From: an uncultured Pelagibacteraceae bacterium
Lineage (GTDB): Bacteria; Pseudomonadota; Alphaproteobacteria; Pelagibacterales; Pelagibacteraceae
Reading direction: 5' to 3'
DNA length: 64,000 nt
NCBI GenBank assembly: GCA_902587295.1
Contig: CACIKS010000003.1
Location: forward strand, 1-64,000
This document shows positions 1 through 10,765 of the stretch, in pieces. Every line of letters begins with the position of its first letter. Within the stretch, counting starts at the first letter, position 1. The position numbers were made by a program, and so were the translations under genes. The notes beneath the pieces are model-generated. The model made no database searches. It had not been told where the DNA came from and saw only the letters and a list, made by a program, of their open reading frames with translations.

Positions 1-198
1 TAAATAAACAAGTAATCTCTTTCTTTGGTTAACAGATTTAGTTAATCCTCTTGTTGAGTGTTTGTCTTTTTTAAATTTTTTAAAATGATCCGAAAGCTTA
101 TTTATTTTTTGACTTAGAAGGCCAATTTGGACAACTGTTGATCCTACATCTTTACTATGCAAAGCCAATGATTTGATAATATCTTTTTTTAACTTCAT
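1..198 (-). CDS. rpsO: 30S ribosomal protein S15 (3' end cut by window edge)
   Basis: Reverse-strand translation [66 protein letters not shown] is typical S15; runs off the left edge. Confidence 0.93.
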   Translation of the reverse strand, partial: MKLKKDIIKSLALHSKDVGSTVVQIGLLSQKINKLSDHFKKFKKDKHSTRGLTKSVNQRKRLLVYL

Positions 199-569
199 TT
201 TTTTTTGTTCTCCTTGATTAGTGTTTCAATCCTTTCAGCGTAATCAAAAGATTTGTCCTCAACAAAATACAACCTCGGAAGAAATTTTATATCAAGTTTT
301 TTTGACAGAGCTTTTCTAACAAGATAAGAAAATTCGGTCAAGATATTAACTGTCTTTTTAGTTTCTTTTCCTCCTAGCGGGATCACATATGCCCTTGCAG
401 ATTTTAGATCTGAGCTCATTTTAACCTCGGTTACTGTAACCATTTTGGTGTTTAGCGAAGGTATTTTAGCTTCATTTCTTAAAAAAATTTGACCCAAATT
501 TTGTTTTACGAGTTCGCCTACTCTAAGATGACGGAGATTTATATTGCTTCCTTGTACGCTCTTAATCAT
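195..569 (-). CDS. rbfA: ribosome-binding factor A
   Basis: RbfA-like protein ([16 protein letters not shown]...[19 protein letters not shown]) next to infB and rpsO. Confidence 0.92.
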   Translation of the reverse strand: MIKSVQGSNINLRHLRVGELVKQNLGQIFLRNEAKIPSLNTKMVTVTEVKMSSDLKSARAYVIPLGGKETKKTVNILTEFSYLVRKALSKKLDIKFLPRLYFVEDKSFDYAERIETLIKENKKK

Positions 570-2769
570 TTATTTGTCTTTCTATCATATCAACTTTGTA
601 GGATTCTATCATGTCTTTTTCTTTGAAATCTAAAAAATTCCTAAAAGTTATACCGCACTCAAGTCCACTTTTTACTTCTTTTGCTGCATTTTTTTCTCTA
701 AATATACTGGCTATTTGCCCATCGTAAATAACTTTACCATCTCTAATAATTCTTGCTTTAGAATTATTTTTTATTTCACCCTCTGTTACTTTTGATCCTG
801 CTACTTTACCAGATTTTGAAAGTTTAAAGATTTTTAAAATTTCTGCCATACCCTCTATCTTTTCTTTCTTTTCAGGCTCTAATAAACCTGAAAGAGATTG
901 TTCTACAAATTCAATGGCTTTGTATATAACGTTAAAAAACATAACTTTAACTTTTTGATCTTCAGATATTTTTTTAGCTTCTTTATTTGGTTTAACATTA
1001 AATCCTATTACAATTGCCTCAGAAGCTTTTGCAAGAGATACGTCTGTTTCATTTATCATACCAATGTCAGATAAAATTATTTTAGGGCTTACTTCTGAAT
1101 GATTAATTTTTTTTATTGCATTTCTTAGAGCTTCGTTAGAGCCTTGAACATCGGATTTTAAAATTATATTTAATTCTGATTTACCATTCTCTTTATCGAA
1201 GATATTGGTTTTATCTTGACTAATCATTGGATTGTTAGTTTTAGGTCCTGTTTTTTGAAAGTCATTTATTCTTTTAGCTTCATCCTCGCTTTCAACTACT
1301 AAAAACTCATCACCAGCATCTGATGGTTCATTCATTCCAAGAATTTCTACTGGTGTAGATGGGTGAGCTTCATTAATATTCTTTCCATCAAAATTCAACA
1401 TAGCTCTAATTTTACCTAATGTTTTGCCACATACAAAGTGGTTGCCTCTTTTCAACTCACCTTGGGTGATTAAAATAGTTGATACAGGGCCTTTACCTTT
1501 ATCAATTTTTGACTCTAAAACTATTCCTTTGGCATTACCTTTTTTTGGTGCCTTTAATTCTAACAATTCCGATTGTAAAATTATTGTTTCTTTTAATTTA
1601 TCAAGATTAGTTTTTTTTGCAGCTGATACTTCTACAAATAAAGTATCGCCACTTAAATCTTCTGATACCAATTCATATCTCATTAAATCATTTTTAATTT
1701 TTGCAATATTTGAATTTGGCAGATCACATTTGTTTATTGCAACTATTATTGGAACTTTCGCTGCCTTCGCGTGTTGTATGGCTTCTACTGTTTGAGGTTT
1801 TACACCATCGTCGGCAGCTATGACTAAAACTACAATATCTGTAACTTTTGATCCTCTTGCTCGCATCTCAGTAAAGGCTGCATGTCCAGGAGTATCAATA
1901 AAAGTTATTATCTTTTTATTTTCAGTACTTACCTGATATGCTCCTATATGTTGAGTTATTCCACCAAATTCTCCCTCAACTACACTTGAGCTTCTTAAAG
2001 CATCTAAAAGAGAAGTTTTTCCGTGATCCACGTGACCCATAATAGTTACAATTGGTGGTCTTGATTCCTCTGGATATTTTTTTTTATCAAAATTTTTATT
2101 TAGAATTGCATTTGGAGCTTCTTCTATAATTGGTGTATGTCCAAATTCCTTCACAATATATTCTGAGGTATCTTTATCAATTGAATGATTGATTGTAGCT
2201 TTAACACCCATATTTAATAGAAACTTAATAATACTACCAGACTGTTCTGCCATTCGATTTGACAATTCTTGAATTGTTATTTGATTTGGAATTTTCACTT
2301 CTCTGATAACTTTTTTAAATTCTTTTTTTGGATCGTCTTTAATATTTTTTTTCTCCTTCATCCTTGCCCTTTTGACAGAGGCTAAACTTCTTTGTTTAAT
2401 TTCGAATTCCTCAACATCCATTGCTCTGGAAATTGTTAATTTTGATTGTCTTTTGATTTGATATCCCTCTGCTTTTTTTGAGGTTTTTTCTTTTCCTTTT
2501 TCTGAGTCTTTTTTGTCAGAATGTATGAATCTTTTAGTTGCTTGTTGCTCTGCAAATTTTCTATTAAAATTTCTATTATTTGGCTTACCTTTTACACCAG
2601 GCTGAGATGGCCATTGTCTTGTTGATTTAAAAGGTTTTTTAAAATTACTTTTCTTTTTCTCAATTAAAAATGATTTTTTTTTGTTTGAACTATAAGAATC
2701 AGTTTTAAGTTTCTTATTAAAAGATCCTGATATCGTTAGCGTTTTTTTTTTATTTCTATCTTTTTCCAC
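562..2769 (-). CDS. infB: translation initiation factor IF-2
   Basis: [32 protein letters not shown] and NKCD GTPase motifs; Lys-rich N-terminus. Confidence 0.98.
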   Translation of the reverse strand: MEKDRNKKKTLTISGSFNKKLKTDSYSSNKKKSFLIEKKKSNFKKPFKSTRQWPSQPGVKGKPNNRNFNRKFAEQQATKRFIHSDKKDSEKGKEKTSKKAEGYQIKRQSKLTISRAMDVEEFEIKQRSLASVKRARMKEKKNIKDDPKKEFKKVIREVKIPNQITIQELSNRMAEQSGSIIKFLLNMGVKATINHSIDKDTSEYIVKEFGHTPIIEEAPNAILNKNFDKKKYPEESRPPIVTIMGHVDHGKTSLLDALRSSSVVEGEFGGITQHIGAYQVSTENKKIITFIDTPGHAAFTEMRARGSKVTDIVVLVIAADDGVKPQTVEAIQHAKAAKVPIIVAINKCDLPNSNIAKIKNDLMRYELVSEDLSGDTLFVEVSAAKKTNLDKLKETIILQSELLELKAPKKGNAKGIVLESKIDKGKGPVSTILITQGELKRGNHFVCGKTLGKIRAMLNFDGKNINEAHPSTPVEILGMNEPSDAGDEFLVVESEDEAKRINDFQKTGPKTNNPMISQDKTNIFDKENGKSELNIILKSDVQGSNEALRNAIKKINHSEVSPKIILSDIGMINETDVSLAKASEAIVIGFNVKPNKEAKKISEDQKVKVMFFNVIYKAIEFVEQSLSGLLEPEKKEKIEGMAEILKIFKLSKSGKVAGSKVTEGEIKNNSKARIIRDGKVIYDGQIASIFREKNAAKEVKSGLECGITFRNFLDFKEKDMIESYKVDMIERQIND

Positions 2770-4325
2770 TATTTTTCCTCAAATACTATATTTCTTGCGC
2801 TCATTATTAAATTATCAGCTTCTTCTCTGGTTAAATTAAAATCCTCAAGATAACCATTTATCTTAATTCTCTTACCTTTGATTTCATCCATTCCACCAAT
2901 CAATTCATCGGAAGATAAATCTGCAAAATCTTTTAACTTTTTAATATTTTTTTCACCTAAAACCACTAACATTCCTTGAGTCATGCCCTTAAGTTTAATT
3001 AAAGAATCTTCTACACCTAATTTTTTTAATTTTTCAGCTATTTCTAATTTTTCTTTTTCTAAAAATTCTTTTGATCTTTCAATTAACTCTTTAGCTGTTG
3101 AATCCTCTATACCTTCAATTTTTGAAATATCATCTATGCTTGCCTGTGCTATATCTTCAACATTTTGAAAGTTTTCAGATACTAAAAGTTGTCCTAAAGT
3201 TTCATCTACCTCAAGTGCTTTTATAAAAAGCTCAGTTCTTTCTTTAAATTCTGTTTGTCTTCTTTCAGAGTCTTCCTTGTCTGTTAAAATATCTATTTCA
3301 TAATTAATTAATTTTGATGCTAACCTAACATTTTGACCTCTTCTTCCTATGGCTTTACTTAAATTTTCCTCAGATAAAATTACTTCGATTCTTTTATTTT
3401 GTTCGTCAATTAAAACTTTCTGTATCTCTGCCGGAGATAAAGACTCGGCTACTAATGTTGGTAGATCTTCCGTCCATTTTATAATATCAATTTTTTCACC
3501 TTGTAGTTCATTAACGACTGTTTGTACTCTACTACCTCTCATTCCAACACATGCTCCAACTGGATCCAATGAAGAATCTTTTGAATTAACACATATTTTT
3601 GCCCTACTTCCTGGATCTCTAGATACAGATTTGATTTCAATAACACCTTCATAAATTTCAGGGACCTCTTGAAAGAATAATCTTGCTAAAAATTGAGGAT
3701 GTGCACGTGAGAGAAATATTTGGTGTCCTTTTGCATCTTCTTTTACCTCAGAACAGTATGCTTTTACTCTGTCTCCATTCTTTAATATCTCTCTTTGAAT
3801 TAATTCTTCTTTTCTAATTATTCCTTCTGCTCTACCTAGGTCTATGATAACATTTCCATATTCTGTTCGTTTAATTATACCACTTAAAATTTGTCCTTGT
3901 TTATCCTTAAAATCTTCATATTGCCTATTTTTTTCTGCTTCTCTTACTTTTTGTGAAATTACTTGTTTTGCGCTTTGTGCTGCTATTCTACCAAAATCAA
4001 TTTGGGGCAATTCTTCATAAATCTTATCTCCTATTTTTAAATCCTTATTTTTTTTATCAATACTGGAAGCATCTTTAAGAGTAATTTGTTTTACTGGATC
4101 TTCAACTTTTTCAACTATCTCTAAAACCTTATGTATCTTTATACTGCCATTTTCCCTATTTATTTTGGCTTCTATTGAATTATCAAAACCAAACTTACTA
4201 TATGCGGCTCTTTGAATAGCCGTTTCCATTGAAGTGAGTATTAACTCCTTATCTATTGATTTCTCATTAGCTACGGAGTCTACAATCCTTAATAATTCTT
4301 GCTTATCTAAACCTCTGTTTAACAT
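2769..4325 (-). CDS. nusA: transcription termination/antitermination protein NusA
   Basis: NusA N-terminal, S1 and KH domains (VGACVGMRGSRVQTVVNELQGEKIDII, AIGRRGQNVRLASKL). Confidence 0.97.
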   Translation of the reverse strand: MLNRGLDKQELLRIVDSVANEKSIDKELILTSMETAIQRAAYSKFGFDNSIEAKINRENGSIKIHKVLEIVEKVEDPVKQITLKDASSIDKKNKDLKIGDKIYEELPQIDFGRIAAQSAKQVISQKVREAEKNRQYEDFKDKQGQILSGIIKRTEYGNVIIDLGRAEGIIRKEELIQREILKNGDRVKAYCSEVKEDAKGHQIFLSRAHPQFLARLFFQEVPEIYEGVIEIKSVSRDPGSRAKICVNSKDSSLDPVGACVGMRGSRVQTVVNELQGEKIDIIKWTEDLPTLVAESLSPAEIQKVLIDEQNKRIEVILSEENLSKAIGRRGQNVRLASKLINYEIDILTDKEDSERRQTEFKERTELFIKALEVDETLGQLLVSENFQNVEDIAQASIDDISKIEGIEDSTAKELIERSKEFLEKEKLEIAEKLKKLGVEDSLIKLKGMTQGMLVVLGEKNIKKLKDFADLSSDELIGGMDEIKGKRIKINGYLEDFNLTREEADNLIMSARNIVFEEK

Positions 4326-4342
4326 TATATTTTATTCTACCT

Positions 4343-4368
4343 AAAAAAAAATGGGCAAAAGCCCATTT
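4343..4368 (-). terminator. intrinsic terminator between metK and nusA
   Basis: Minus strand AAATGGGC-TTTT-GCCCATTT followed by more Ts: 8-bp stem, 4-nt loop, U-tract; ends 17 nt before the nusA ATG. Confidence 0.85.
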
Positions 4369-4424
4369 CATACTTCCAGGTAACTTAACTTATACTTAAT
4401 TTATATTTTTATATTTTTCAAGAG

Positions 4425-5588
4425 CTACTTTTTAAAAATTGAGGATTTGTCAGTTTTTTCCCAAGAAAAAGAACCGTTAGATCCTGGCTTTCTACCAAAA
4501 TGACCGTATGCTGCGGTGCACTCGTATATTGGTTTGTTTAAAGATAACATTTCTCTTATTCCTCTCGGACTTAAATCAAAATTTTCTTGAATTATTTTTT
4601 CGACATATTTTGATTTTTCTAAATCCCCATCAAAAAGGTTTACGTAAATTGATAGAGGTTTTGAAACACCAATTGCATATGATAATTGAATCAAACATTT
4701 GTTAGAAATTTTGGATGCAACTACATTTTTAGCGACATATCTCGCCGCATAAGCAGCTGATCTATCTACCTTACTTGGGTCTTTTCCTGAAAAAGCTCCT
4801 CCACCGTGGGGTGCAGCTCCGCCATATGTGTCGACTATAATTTTTCGACCAGTAAGACCAGTATCTCCATCGGGACCTCCAATGATAAATTGGCCAGTAG
4901 GATTTACATAAAACTCTTCTTCTCTCAATTCGGAAAGTAAATCTTTTGGAAATGATTTCTCTAAATATTTTCTAACAATTTCTTTAACTTGAGATTGATT
5001 GACTTTTGAGGAATGTTGTGTAGATATCACTACCGATGTTACTTTGGTTGGTTTGCCGTTTTCATATTTCATTGTTACTTGACTTTTAGAATCAGGCTCT
5101 AATTTATCAGCAATACCTTTTTTTCTGTCTATTGCCATTAACTCTAAAATTTTATGTGAATAATAAATTGGCGCAGGCATTAAAACGTCTGTTTCATCAC
5201 ATGCATAACCGAACATTATACCTTGATCGCCCGCTCCTTCATCTTTGTTATCTTTGGAGTCGACTCCCATAGCTATGTCAGACGATTGAGAATGAAGATG
5301 AACATCAATATTACAATTTTTCCAATGAAACCCTTTTTGCTCATAACCAATATCTTTAATACAATTTCTTACATTTTCTATTATATCGTCTTTTTTAATT
5401 TCAGGACCTCTAGTCTCTCCAGCTAAAACAACTTTGTTTGTTGTTGTAAGGGTTTCGCAAGCCACTCTCGAATAAGGATCTTTAGATAGATATGTATCAA
5501 CAACCATATCTGAAATGCGATCACAAACTTTATCTGGGTGACCCTCCGATACAGACTCGCTAGTAAAAAAATATTTATTTGATTTCAT
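4425..5588 (-). CDS. metK: S-adenosylmethionine synthetase
   Basis: [32 protein letters not shown] and [19 protein letters not shown] motifs. Confidence 0.98.
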   Translation of the reverse strand: MKSNKYFFTSESVSEGHPDKVCDRISDMVVDTYLSKDPYSRVACETLTTTNKVVLAGETRGPEIKKDDIIENVRNCIKDIGYEQKGFHWKNCNIDVHLHSQSSDIAMGVDSKDNKDEGAGDQGIMFGYACDETDVLMPAPIYYSHKILELMAIDRKKGIADKLEPDSKSQVTMKYENGKPTKVTSVVISTQHSSKVNQSQVKEIVRKYLEKSFPKDLLSELREEEFYVNPTGQFIIGGPDGDTGLTGRKIIVDTYGGAAPHGGGAFSGKDPSKVDRSAAYAARYVAKNVVASKISNKCLIQLSYAIGVSKPLSIYVNLFDGDLEKSKYVEKIIQENFDLSPRGIREMLSLNKPIYECTAAYGHFGRKPGSNGSFSWEKTDKSSIFKK

Positions 5589-7141
5589 TAAATTTTAAGT
5601 TTACGTAAAATAAAAAATGTGAATACAAATGTAATTAAAAGTAAGAAAAATATCAAATCTTTTTTAAATTGTTTTTTGGATGTTTCAAAAATTGGTAAAT
5701 CTAACTCTATATTTCCTATTTCATCGGGTGCTAAACTTTTTATAATTTTTCCTTTGGGACTAATGAAAGCACTTAATCCTTTATTAGCCGACCTGATTGT
5801 AAAAGTTTCTACTTCAATTGATCGGAAGATTGCTTTGGAAAAATGTTGATACGGCCCAATACTTTTTCCAAACCACGCATCCTCAGAAATATTCAGGATA
5901 AAATTAAAATTTTTTGAATTGTTTACTAGATTAGGAAAAATTATTTCGTAACATATTAGTGGCAAAAATTTAATATTTTGTGAATTGAATTTTATATTAA
6001 TTATATTTTTTCCTATCCCTTTTTTAAAGGAGGAATAGCCAGGTGTAATTTTTTTCAGACCAATAAAATTAAATAGTTTTTCGAATGGAAGAAACTCGCC
6101 AAAAGGTACAAGCTTTTTTTTATCATATTTTGAAATAATACCAAAGTTATTATCAACAAAAATCATACTATTAAAATATTTTTTTGCAGATGATGATTTT
6201 TTAGATGTGTTAGCACCCAATATGATCAAATGATTTTCAGAAAAATTTTTTTTGAATAATTCTTTAATATTTTTTTTTTTATAAAAATTATCATCTAAAA
6301 AAATACCCTCGGGCCAAATAAAAATAGTTTTTCTTGTTTTTATAGGCTCACTATATTTTATTAATTTTGATACGACTTCAGTTTCATCCTTAAATTCATT
6401 TAAATCTATCCCTGCAGATACGATTTTAAAATTTATTTTATTTAAATTTTTATAATTTTTTTCTGAATTTATTTTATAAGATCCATAGATATGATTTGCA
6501 AACATTAACAGGATAAAAAAAGAAATGAAAAAAAATTTCGACCGTGATTTGACAAATAAAATGGATGGGGAAAAGAAAATTATTATAATTAAAAGATTTA
6601 ATGAAAAAAGCCCAATAACCGATAATATCTGAATACCTTCCAACGAAGACGAAATACTATACGCCCAAAGATTCCAAGGAAATCCTGATAAGATTTTACT
6701 TCTTAAAAAATCAGCGATAGCAAAAGTTAAACTAATTAAAAAAATTGAGGAAATATTTTTATCGCAGTAATTCCCAATTAATAAAATAGGTAATGAAAAA
6801 AAAAGGGAAAGAAAAAGTGGAATTATTATTAAACTAAATGGTATTAAAAATTTAAAAGAGTCATCAAAAGTCAATGAGTTAGAAATCCAATAAATACCAA
6901 AAAGAAAAAATCCAAAACCATAAGAGGTACCTAATATAAAAAAATTTTTTAGGTAGGGTTTTTTCCTATATACACTTTTTGATTTTTTTTTTACATAAAC
7001 TATTAGAAGAAATAGTAAAGGAAGAGATAAAAAATTGACAAAAAAAAGATTAAATGGACTAAAACTTAAAACCGTAAATGCACCTAAAATAAGTGGAAAA
7101 ATAAATATAATAAAAATTCTTTTATTAAAAAAATTTAACAT
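5588..7141 (-). CDS. lnt: apolipoprotein N-acyltransferase
   Basis: Multi-TM N-terminus plus nitrilase-like domain ([23 protein letters not shown]). Confidence 0.93.
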   Translation of the reverse strand: MLNFFNKRIFIIFIFPLILGAFTVLSFSPFNLFFVNFLSLPLLFLLIVYVKKKSKSVYRKKPYLKNFFILGTSYGFGFFLFGIYWISNSLTFDDSFKFLIPFSLIIIPLFLSLFFSLPILLIGNYCDKNISSIFLISLTFAIADFLRSKILSGFPWNLWAYSISSSLEGIQILSVIGLFSLNLLIIIIFFSPSILFVKSRSKFFFISFFILLMFANHIYGSYKINSEKNYKNLNKINFKIVSAGIDLNEFKDETEVVSKLIKYSEPIKTRKTIFIWPEGIFLDDNFYKKKNIKELFKKNFSENHLIILGANTSKKSSSAKKYFNSMIFVDNNFGIISKYDKKKLVPFGEFLPFEKLFNFIGLKKITPGYSSFKKGIGKNIINIKFNSQNIKFLPLICYEIIFPNLVNNSKNFNFILNISEDAWFGKSIGPYQHFSKAIFRSIEVETFTIRSANKGLSAFISPKGKIIKSLAPDEIGNIELDLPIFETSKKQFKKDLIFFLLLITFVFTFFILRKLKI

Positions 7142-7593
7142 TAATTGAAATTAATTTTTTTTAATATCAACTTTTCTAATTTATTCATTTTGTAGAAATC
7201 TGTATCCTTGTCGTGCTTATATCCAAGTAAATGAAGAAACCCATGGATCCACAATCTATCAAAATCATATTCAAAATTTCTTTTATTTATTTTATAATAA
7301 TTTAATATTATATCTCCTAAATAAATATTTTTTCTTTTAATTTTTTTCAAAATTTTACTCTCGTAAAAAGGAAAAGATAATACATCAGTTGTCTTATTTT
7401 TTTTTCTAAATTTTTTATTTAAGTCTCTGATTTCTTTGTTTCCAGACAGAACAACTGAAAAATTATATTTATTATTTTTTGACAATTTAATTGAATTCTT
7501 TAAACCTAATGATTTTTTATTTAAATACTTAACGGGATTGGATAAACGCTTTTTCCAATTCTTATCTTCAACAAAAACATCAATTTTTATCAT
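7141..7593 (-). CDS. ybeY: endoribonuclease YbeY
   Basis: TTDVLSFPF and HGFLHLLGYKHD zinc motif. Confidence 0.95.
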   Translation of the reverse strand: MIKIDVFVEDKNWKKRLSNPVKYLNKKSLGLKNSIKLSKNNKYNFSVVLSGNKEIRDLNKKFRKKNKTTDVLSFPFYESKILKKIKRKNIYLGDIILNYYKINKRNFEYDFDRLWIHGFLHLLGYKHDKDTDFYKMNKLEKLILKKINFN

Positions 7594-8593
7594 TACTATT
7601 ATGATTATATGCTTGAATAATTTTGGATACTAAAGGATGTCTAACAACATCATTATGATCAAACTTGATACATTTAATCTCTTTAACATTTTTTAAAATT
7701 TTAGTTGATTGTATTAAACCTGAATGACTCTTATTTAATAAATCAATTTGAGAGGGATCTCCATTTACAACTAGTTTAGAATTTTCACCAATTCTAGTTA
7801 AAAACATTTTAATTTGAGTCAAAGAAGCGTTTTGTGCTTCATCTAAAATAGCAAAAGAGTTTTTTAAAGTTCTTCCCCGCATAAAAGCTAGTGGAGCTAT
7901 TTCAATTTCGCCTGTTTCTATTTTTCTTTGAACTTTATCGAAACCAAAAAGATCGTATAAGGCGTCATACAAAGGTCTTAGGTAAGGATCAACTTTCTCC
8001 TTTAAATCACCTGGTAAAAAACCGAGTCTTTCGCCCGCTTCTACTGCTGGCCGAGATAATATTACTTTCTCTACTTTTTTCTCCATAAGCATATTTACTG
8101 CTACTGAAACAGCAAGATAACTTTTTCCTGTACCTGCTGGACCTAAAGACATCACTACATTTTCATTTAATAATGCCTTAAGATAATCAGATTGTTTTTT
8201 AGATCTAGGTATTACAGATCGTCTTGGAGTTTTAATAACTTGGTCTATCGATCGAATATTATTTTTGTTTTCTTTCATATCTTCAGAAATACCATTTTTA
8301 ATGGAGTAAATAATATCATCATTCTCCACAGAATTTGTAACTAGATATTTGTTTACTAGAAATGTCAAAGAATTAGATGCGGCTAAAATTGATTGCTCAT
8401 CCCCTTTTACTGTGATTGAGTTTCCACGAAAAAATAACTTAGTATTGGTTAGTTTTTCAATTTTATTAAGATTTTTGTTAAATTCCCCTACAATTGCTAT
8501 CAAAATATTATTGTTAAAAATCTTAATATTTGATGTTTCCTTATCAATTTTTTTAATAGAAATTTCTTTATTTAAATTTTTTGCCTCTAACAT
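7580..8593 (-). CDS. PhoH-like ATPase (YbeZ)
   Basis: SLGPAGTGKSYLAV Walker A, FAILDEAQNAS; adjacent to ybeY. Confidence 0.95.
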   Translation of the reverse strand: MLEAKNLNKEISIKKIDKETSNIKIFNNNILIAIVGEFNKNLNKIEKLTNTKLFFRGNSITVKGDEQSILAASNSLTFLVNKYLVTNSVENDDIIYSIKNGISEDMKENKNNIRSIDQVIKTPRRSVIPRSKKQSDYLKALLNENVVMSLGPAGTGKSYLAVSVAVNMLMEKKVEKVILSRPAVEAGERLGFLPGDLKEKVDPYLRPLYDALYDLFGFDKVQRKIETGEIEIAPLAFMRGRTLKNSFAILDEAQNASLTQIKMFLTRIGENSKLVVNGDPSQIDLLNKSHSGLIQSTKILKNVKEIKCIKFDHNDVVRHPLVSKIIQAYNHNSNDKN

Positions 8594-9936
8594 TAAGCTG
8601 CTTCTTCGTTTTTAATAATTTTTTTTGTTCCAGATAATGAATGATGATTAAATCCCTCAATTTTTACCTTCACTATATTTCCTATATCAAAGCTCTTCGC
8701 CTCTTTGATAATTACAGGAGTAAGATCACTTGATCTTCCAAAATATACTTCTTGATTTTTTAACTTATTTTCAACTAAAATTTCTTTAAATTTTCCAACT
8801 TCATTATGATTTTTTTTAATCTGTATATTTTTTAGTAAAGTTTGTAACGTTATTAACCTTTTTTTTTGTATTGTATTGTTCACATTTTCAATTTTCGAAG
8901 CTGGAGTTCCTGGTCTTGGGCTATAGATAAATGAATAGGAATTTATAAAATTAACTTCTTTTACTAATGAGATTGTGTCCTCAAAATCTTTATCAGTTTC
9001 ACCTGGATACCCAACAATAAAATCACTAGAAAATTTCATATTTGGTCTGATTTTTAATAAGTCTTTAATTATTGCTAGATATTCATCCCTAGAGTGCTTT
9101 CGATTCATATTTTTTAACACATTATTAGAACCGCTTTGAACTGGTAAATGAAGGAATGGCATAAGTTTTTTTGTATTTCTATAACAGTTAATAAGATCTT
9201 TCGACATATCTTTAGGATGAGATGTTGTATATCGAATTCTTTTTAATCTCTCTAAACCTTCAAGATTATTAATTAAATATGATAGTTTAAATTTTTCTTT
9301 ACCCTTAGTGTAATTATATGCATTAACATTTTGCCCCAACAATGTGATCTCTTTTGCGCCATTGGATATTAAATTTTTTGCTTCATTAATTATATCAACC
9401 GGTGACCTTGAAAATTCCGGTCCTCGAGTATATGGAACAACACAAAAATTACAAAATTTATCACATCCCTCTTGAATAGTTATAAAAGAAGAAACTTTTG
9501 ATTCTGTATTTTTGATTTTACTTATCTTGTCAAATTTTTCTATTACATCGAATTCCGTAGAGTTAATTTTTTTCTTTCGCTTATCTAATTCAGATAAAAT
9601 TTTAGATATATGTTGATAAGACTGAGGTCCTATTACTGCATCAATATATGGTTCTCTTTTTAACATATTTTCGTTTTCAGCTTGTGCAACACATCCTGTT
9701 ATTAAAACAATAGGCTTTTTTTTATTTCTAAATTTTTTCTTTAACCTTCCAACATCTGAATAAACTTTTTCCGTTGCCTTCTCTCTTATGTGGCAAGTAT
9801 TTAGAACATAACAGTCTGTATCTAGAATTTTGTCTGTTAGAATATACCCTTGTTCTATCGCTAAATCAGCTATCCGATTACTATCGTATTCGTTCATTTG
9901 ACATCCGAAAGTTTTAATGAAAATTTTTTTTGACAA
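8593..9936 (-). CDS. miaB: tRNA-2-methylthio-N6-dimethylallyladenosine synthase
   Basis: KTFGCQMNEYDS and radical-SAM CDKFCNFCVVPYTRG motif, TRAM-like C-terminus. Confidence 0.97.
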   Translation of the reverse strand: MSKKIFIKTFGCQMNEYDSNRIADLAIEQGYILTDKILDTDCYVLNTCHIREKATEKVYSDVGRLKKKFRNKKKPIVLITGCVAQAENENMLKREPYIDAVIGPQSYQHISKILSELDKRKKKINSTEFDVIEKFDKISKIKNTESKVSSFITIQEGCDKFCNFCVVPYTRGPEFSRSPVDIINEAKNLISNGAKEITLLGQNVNAYNYTKGKEKFKLSYLINNLEGLERLKRIRYTTSHPKDMSKDLINCYRNTKKLMPFLHLPVQSGSNNVLKNMNRKHSRDEYLAIIKDLLKIRPNMKFSSDFIVGYPGETDKDFEDTISLVKEVNFINSYSFIYSPRPGTPASKIENVNNTIQKKRLITLQTLLKNIQIKKNHNEVGKFKEILVENKLKNQEVYFGRSSDLTPVIIKEAKSFDIGNIVKVKIEGFNHHSLSGTKKIIKNEEAA

Positions 9937-9940
9937 AGCG

Positions 9941-10369
9941 TTAATTTTTTTTAATTTTTGTTGCGTATAATTCTAGCTTGTGGTCCACCAATTTATATCC
10001 AAGTTTTTGAGCAACTTTTTTTTGTAACTCTTCAATATCTTTGTTAACAAACTCAATGATCTCACCGCTGTTAATATCTATAAGATGATCATGGTGCTCT
10101 TCTGTTAAAGGTTCGTATCTAGATTTACCTTCTTTGAAATCGTGTCTTTCAATTATTCCAGCTTCTTCGAAGAGTTTCACGGTTCTGTAAACAGTGGCAA
10201 TACTAATATTTTTATCTAAAGAACTTACCCTTTTATGTAACTCATCAACGTCTGGGTGATCTTTTGATCCATAGGTTGTTTTTGAATCAGACATAACTTT
10301 AGCTATTAGTCGCCTTTGATCCGTCAGTCTAACTCCTTTATTTTTACACTTTTCTTCAATCTCACTCAT
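9941..10369 (-). CDS. fur: Fur family transcriptional regulator
   Basis: RLTDQRRLIAKVM, ISIATVYRTVKLFEEAGII, HHDHLIDINSGEIIEF. Confidence 0.88.
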   Translation of the reverse strand: MSEIEEKCKNKGVRLTDQRRLIAKVMSDSKTTYGSKDHPDVDELHKRVSSLDKNISIATVYRTVKLFEEAGIIERHDFKEGKSRYEPLTEEHHDHLIDINSGEIIEFVNKDIEELQKKVAQKLGYKLVDHKLELYATKIKKN

Positions 10370-10381
10370 AATAATTATAAT

Positions 10382-10765
10382 TTAACTTAAATATACTGGT
10401 TTAATCAAATTATTTTCTATTAAATTTTTTTTAATTAATAAACTAATATTTTTAACATTAAATTCAGGTAAATCAGTGTCTAAATAACCATACAGTTTGG
10501 TTCCTTTTGCTAATTTAATACCCTTTGCTACTGCTAATGAGATCCTTATACCGGAAAAGCTTCCTGGACCAATATTTACAATAACTGAAAAATTTTTATC
10601 AATTTTAACATTTTTTTCTTTAATAAGTTGCAATATATTGTCCACAAGCATCTCGTTATTTTTTATATTAGTTTGAAATTTTTTTATGAAAAATTTACTA
10701 TTAACCATTAAGCCAATAGAATTATTTTTACCTGTGAAACTAATTATTAAAAAATTATTTATCAT
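10382..10765 (-). CDS. tsaB: TsaB-like protein (short/degenerate), probable start at MINNFLIIS
   Basis: VNIGPGSFSGIRISLAVAKGIKLA is the TsaB signature; protein ends early and lacks the usual N-terminal DTS. The ORF track start is 10801. Confidence 0.7.
   Translation of the reverse strand: MINNFLIISFTGKNNSIGLMVNSKFFIKKFQTNIKNNEMLVDNILQLIKEKNVKIDKNFSVIVNIGPGSFSGIRISLAVAKGIKLAKGTKLYGYLDTDLPEFNVKNISLLIKKNLIENNLIKPVYLS

Noticed and set aside
1424-1795. 123-aa antisense ORF opposite infB
   Set aside because: Antisense to IF-2 GTPase and domain II codons; no independent coding evidence.
2560-2770. Lys-rich low-complexity segment at the IF-2 N-terminus
   Set aside because: Typical variable N-terminal region of IF-2; not a repeat or mobile element.
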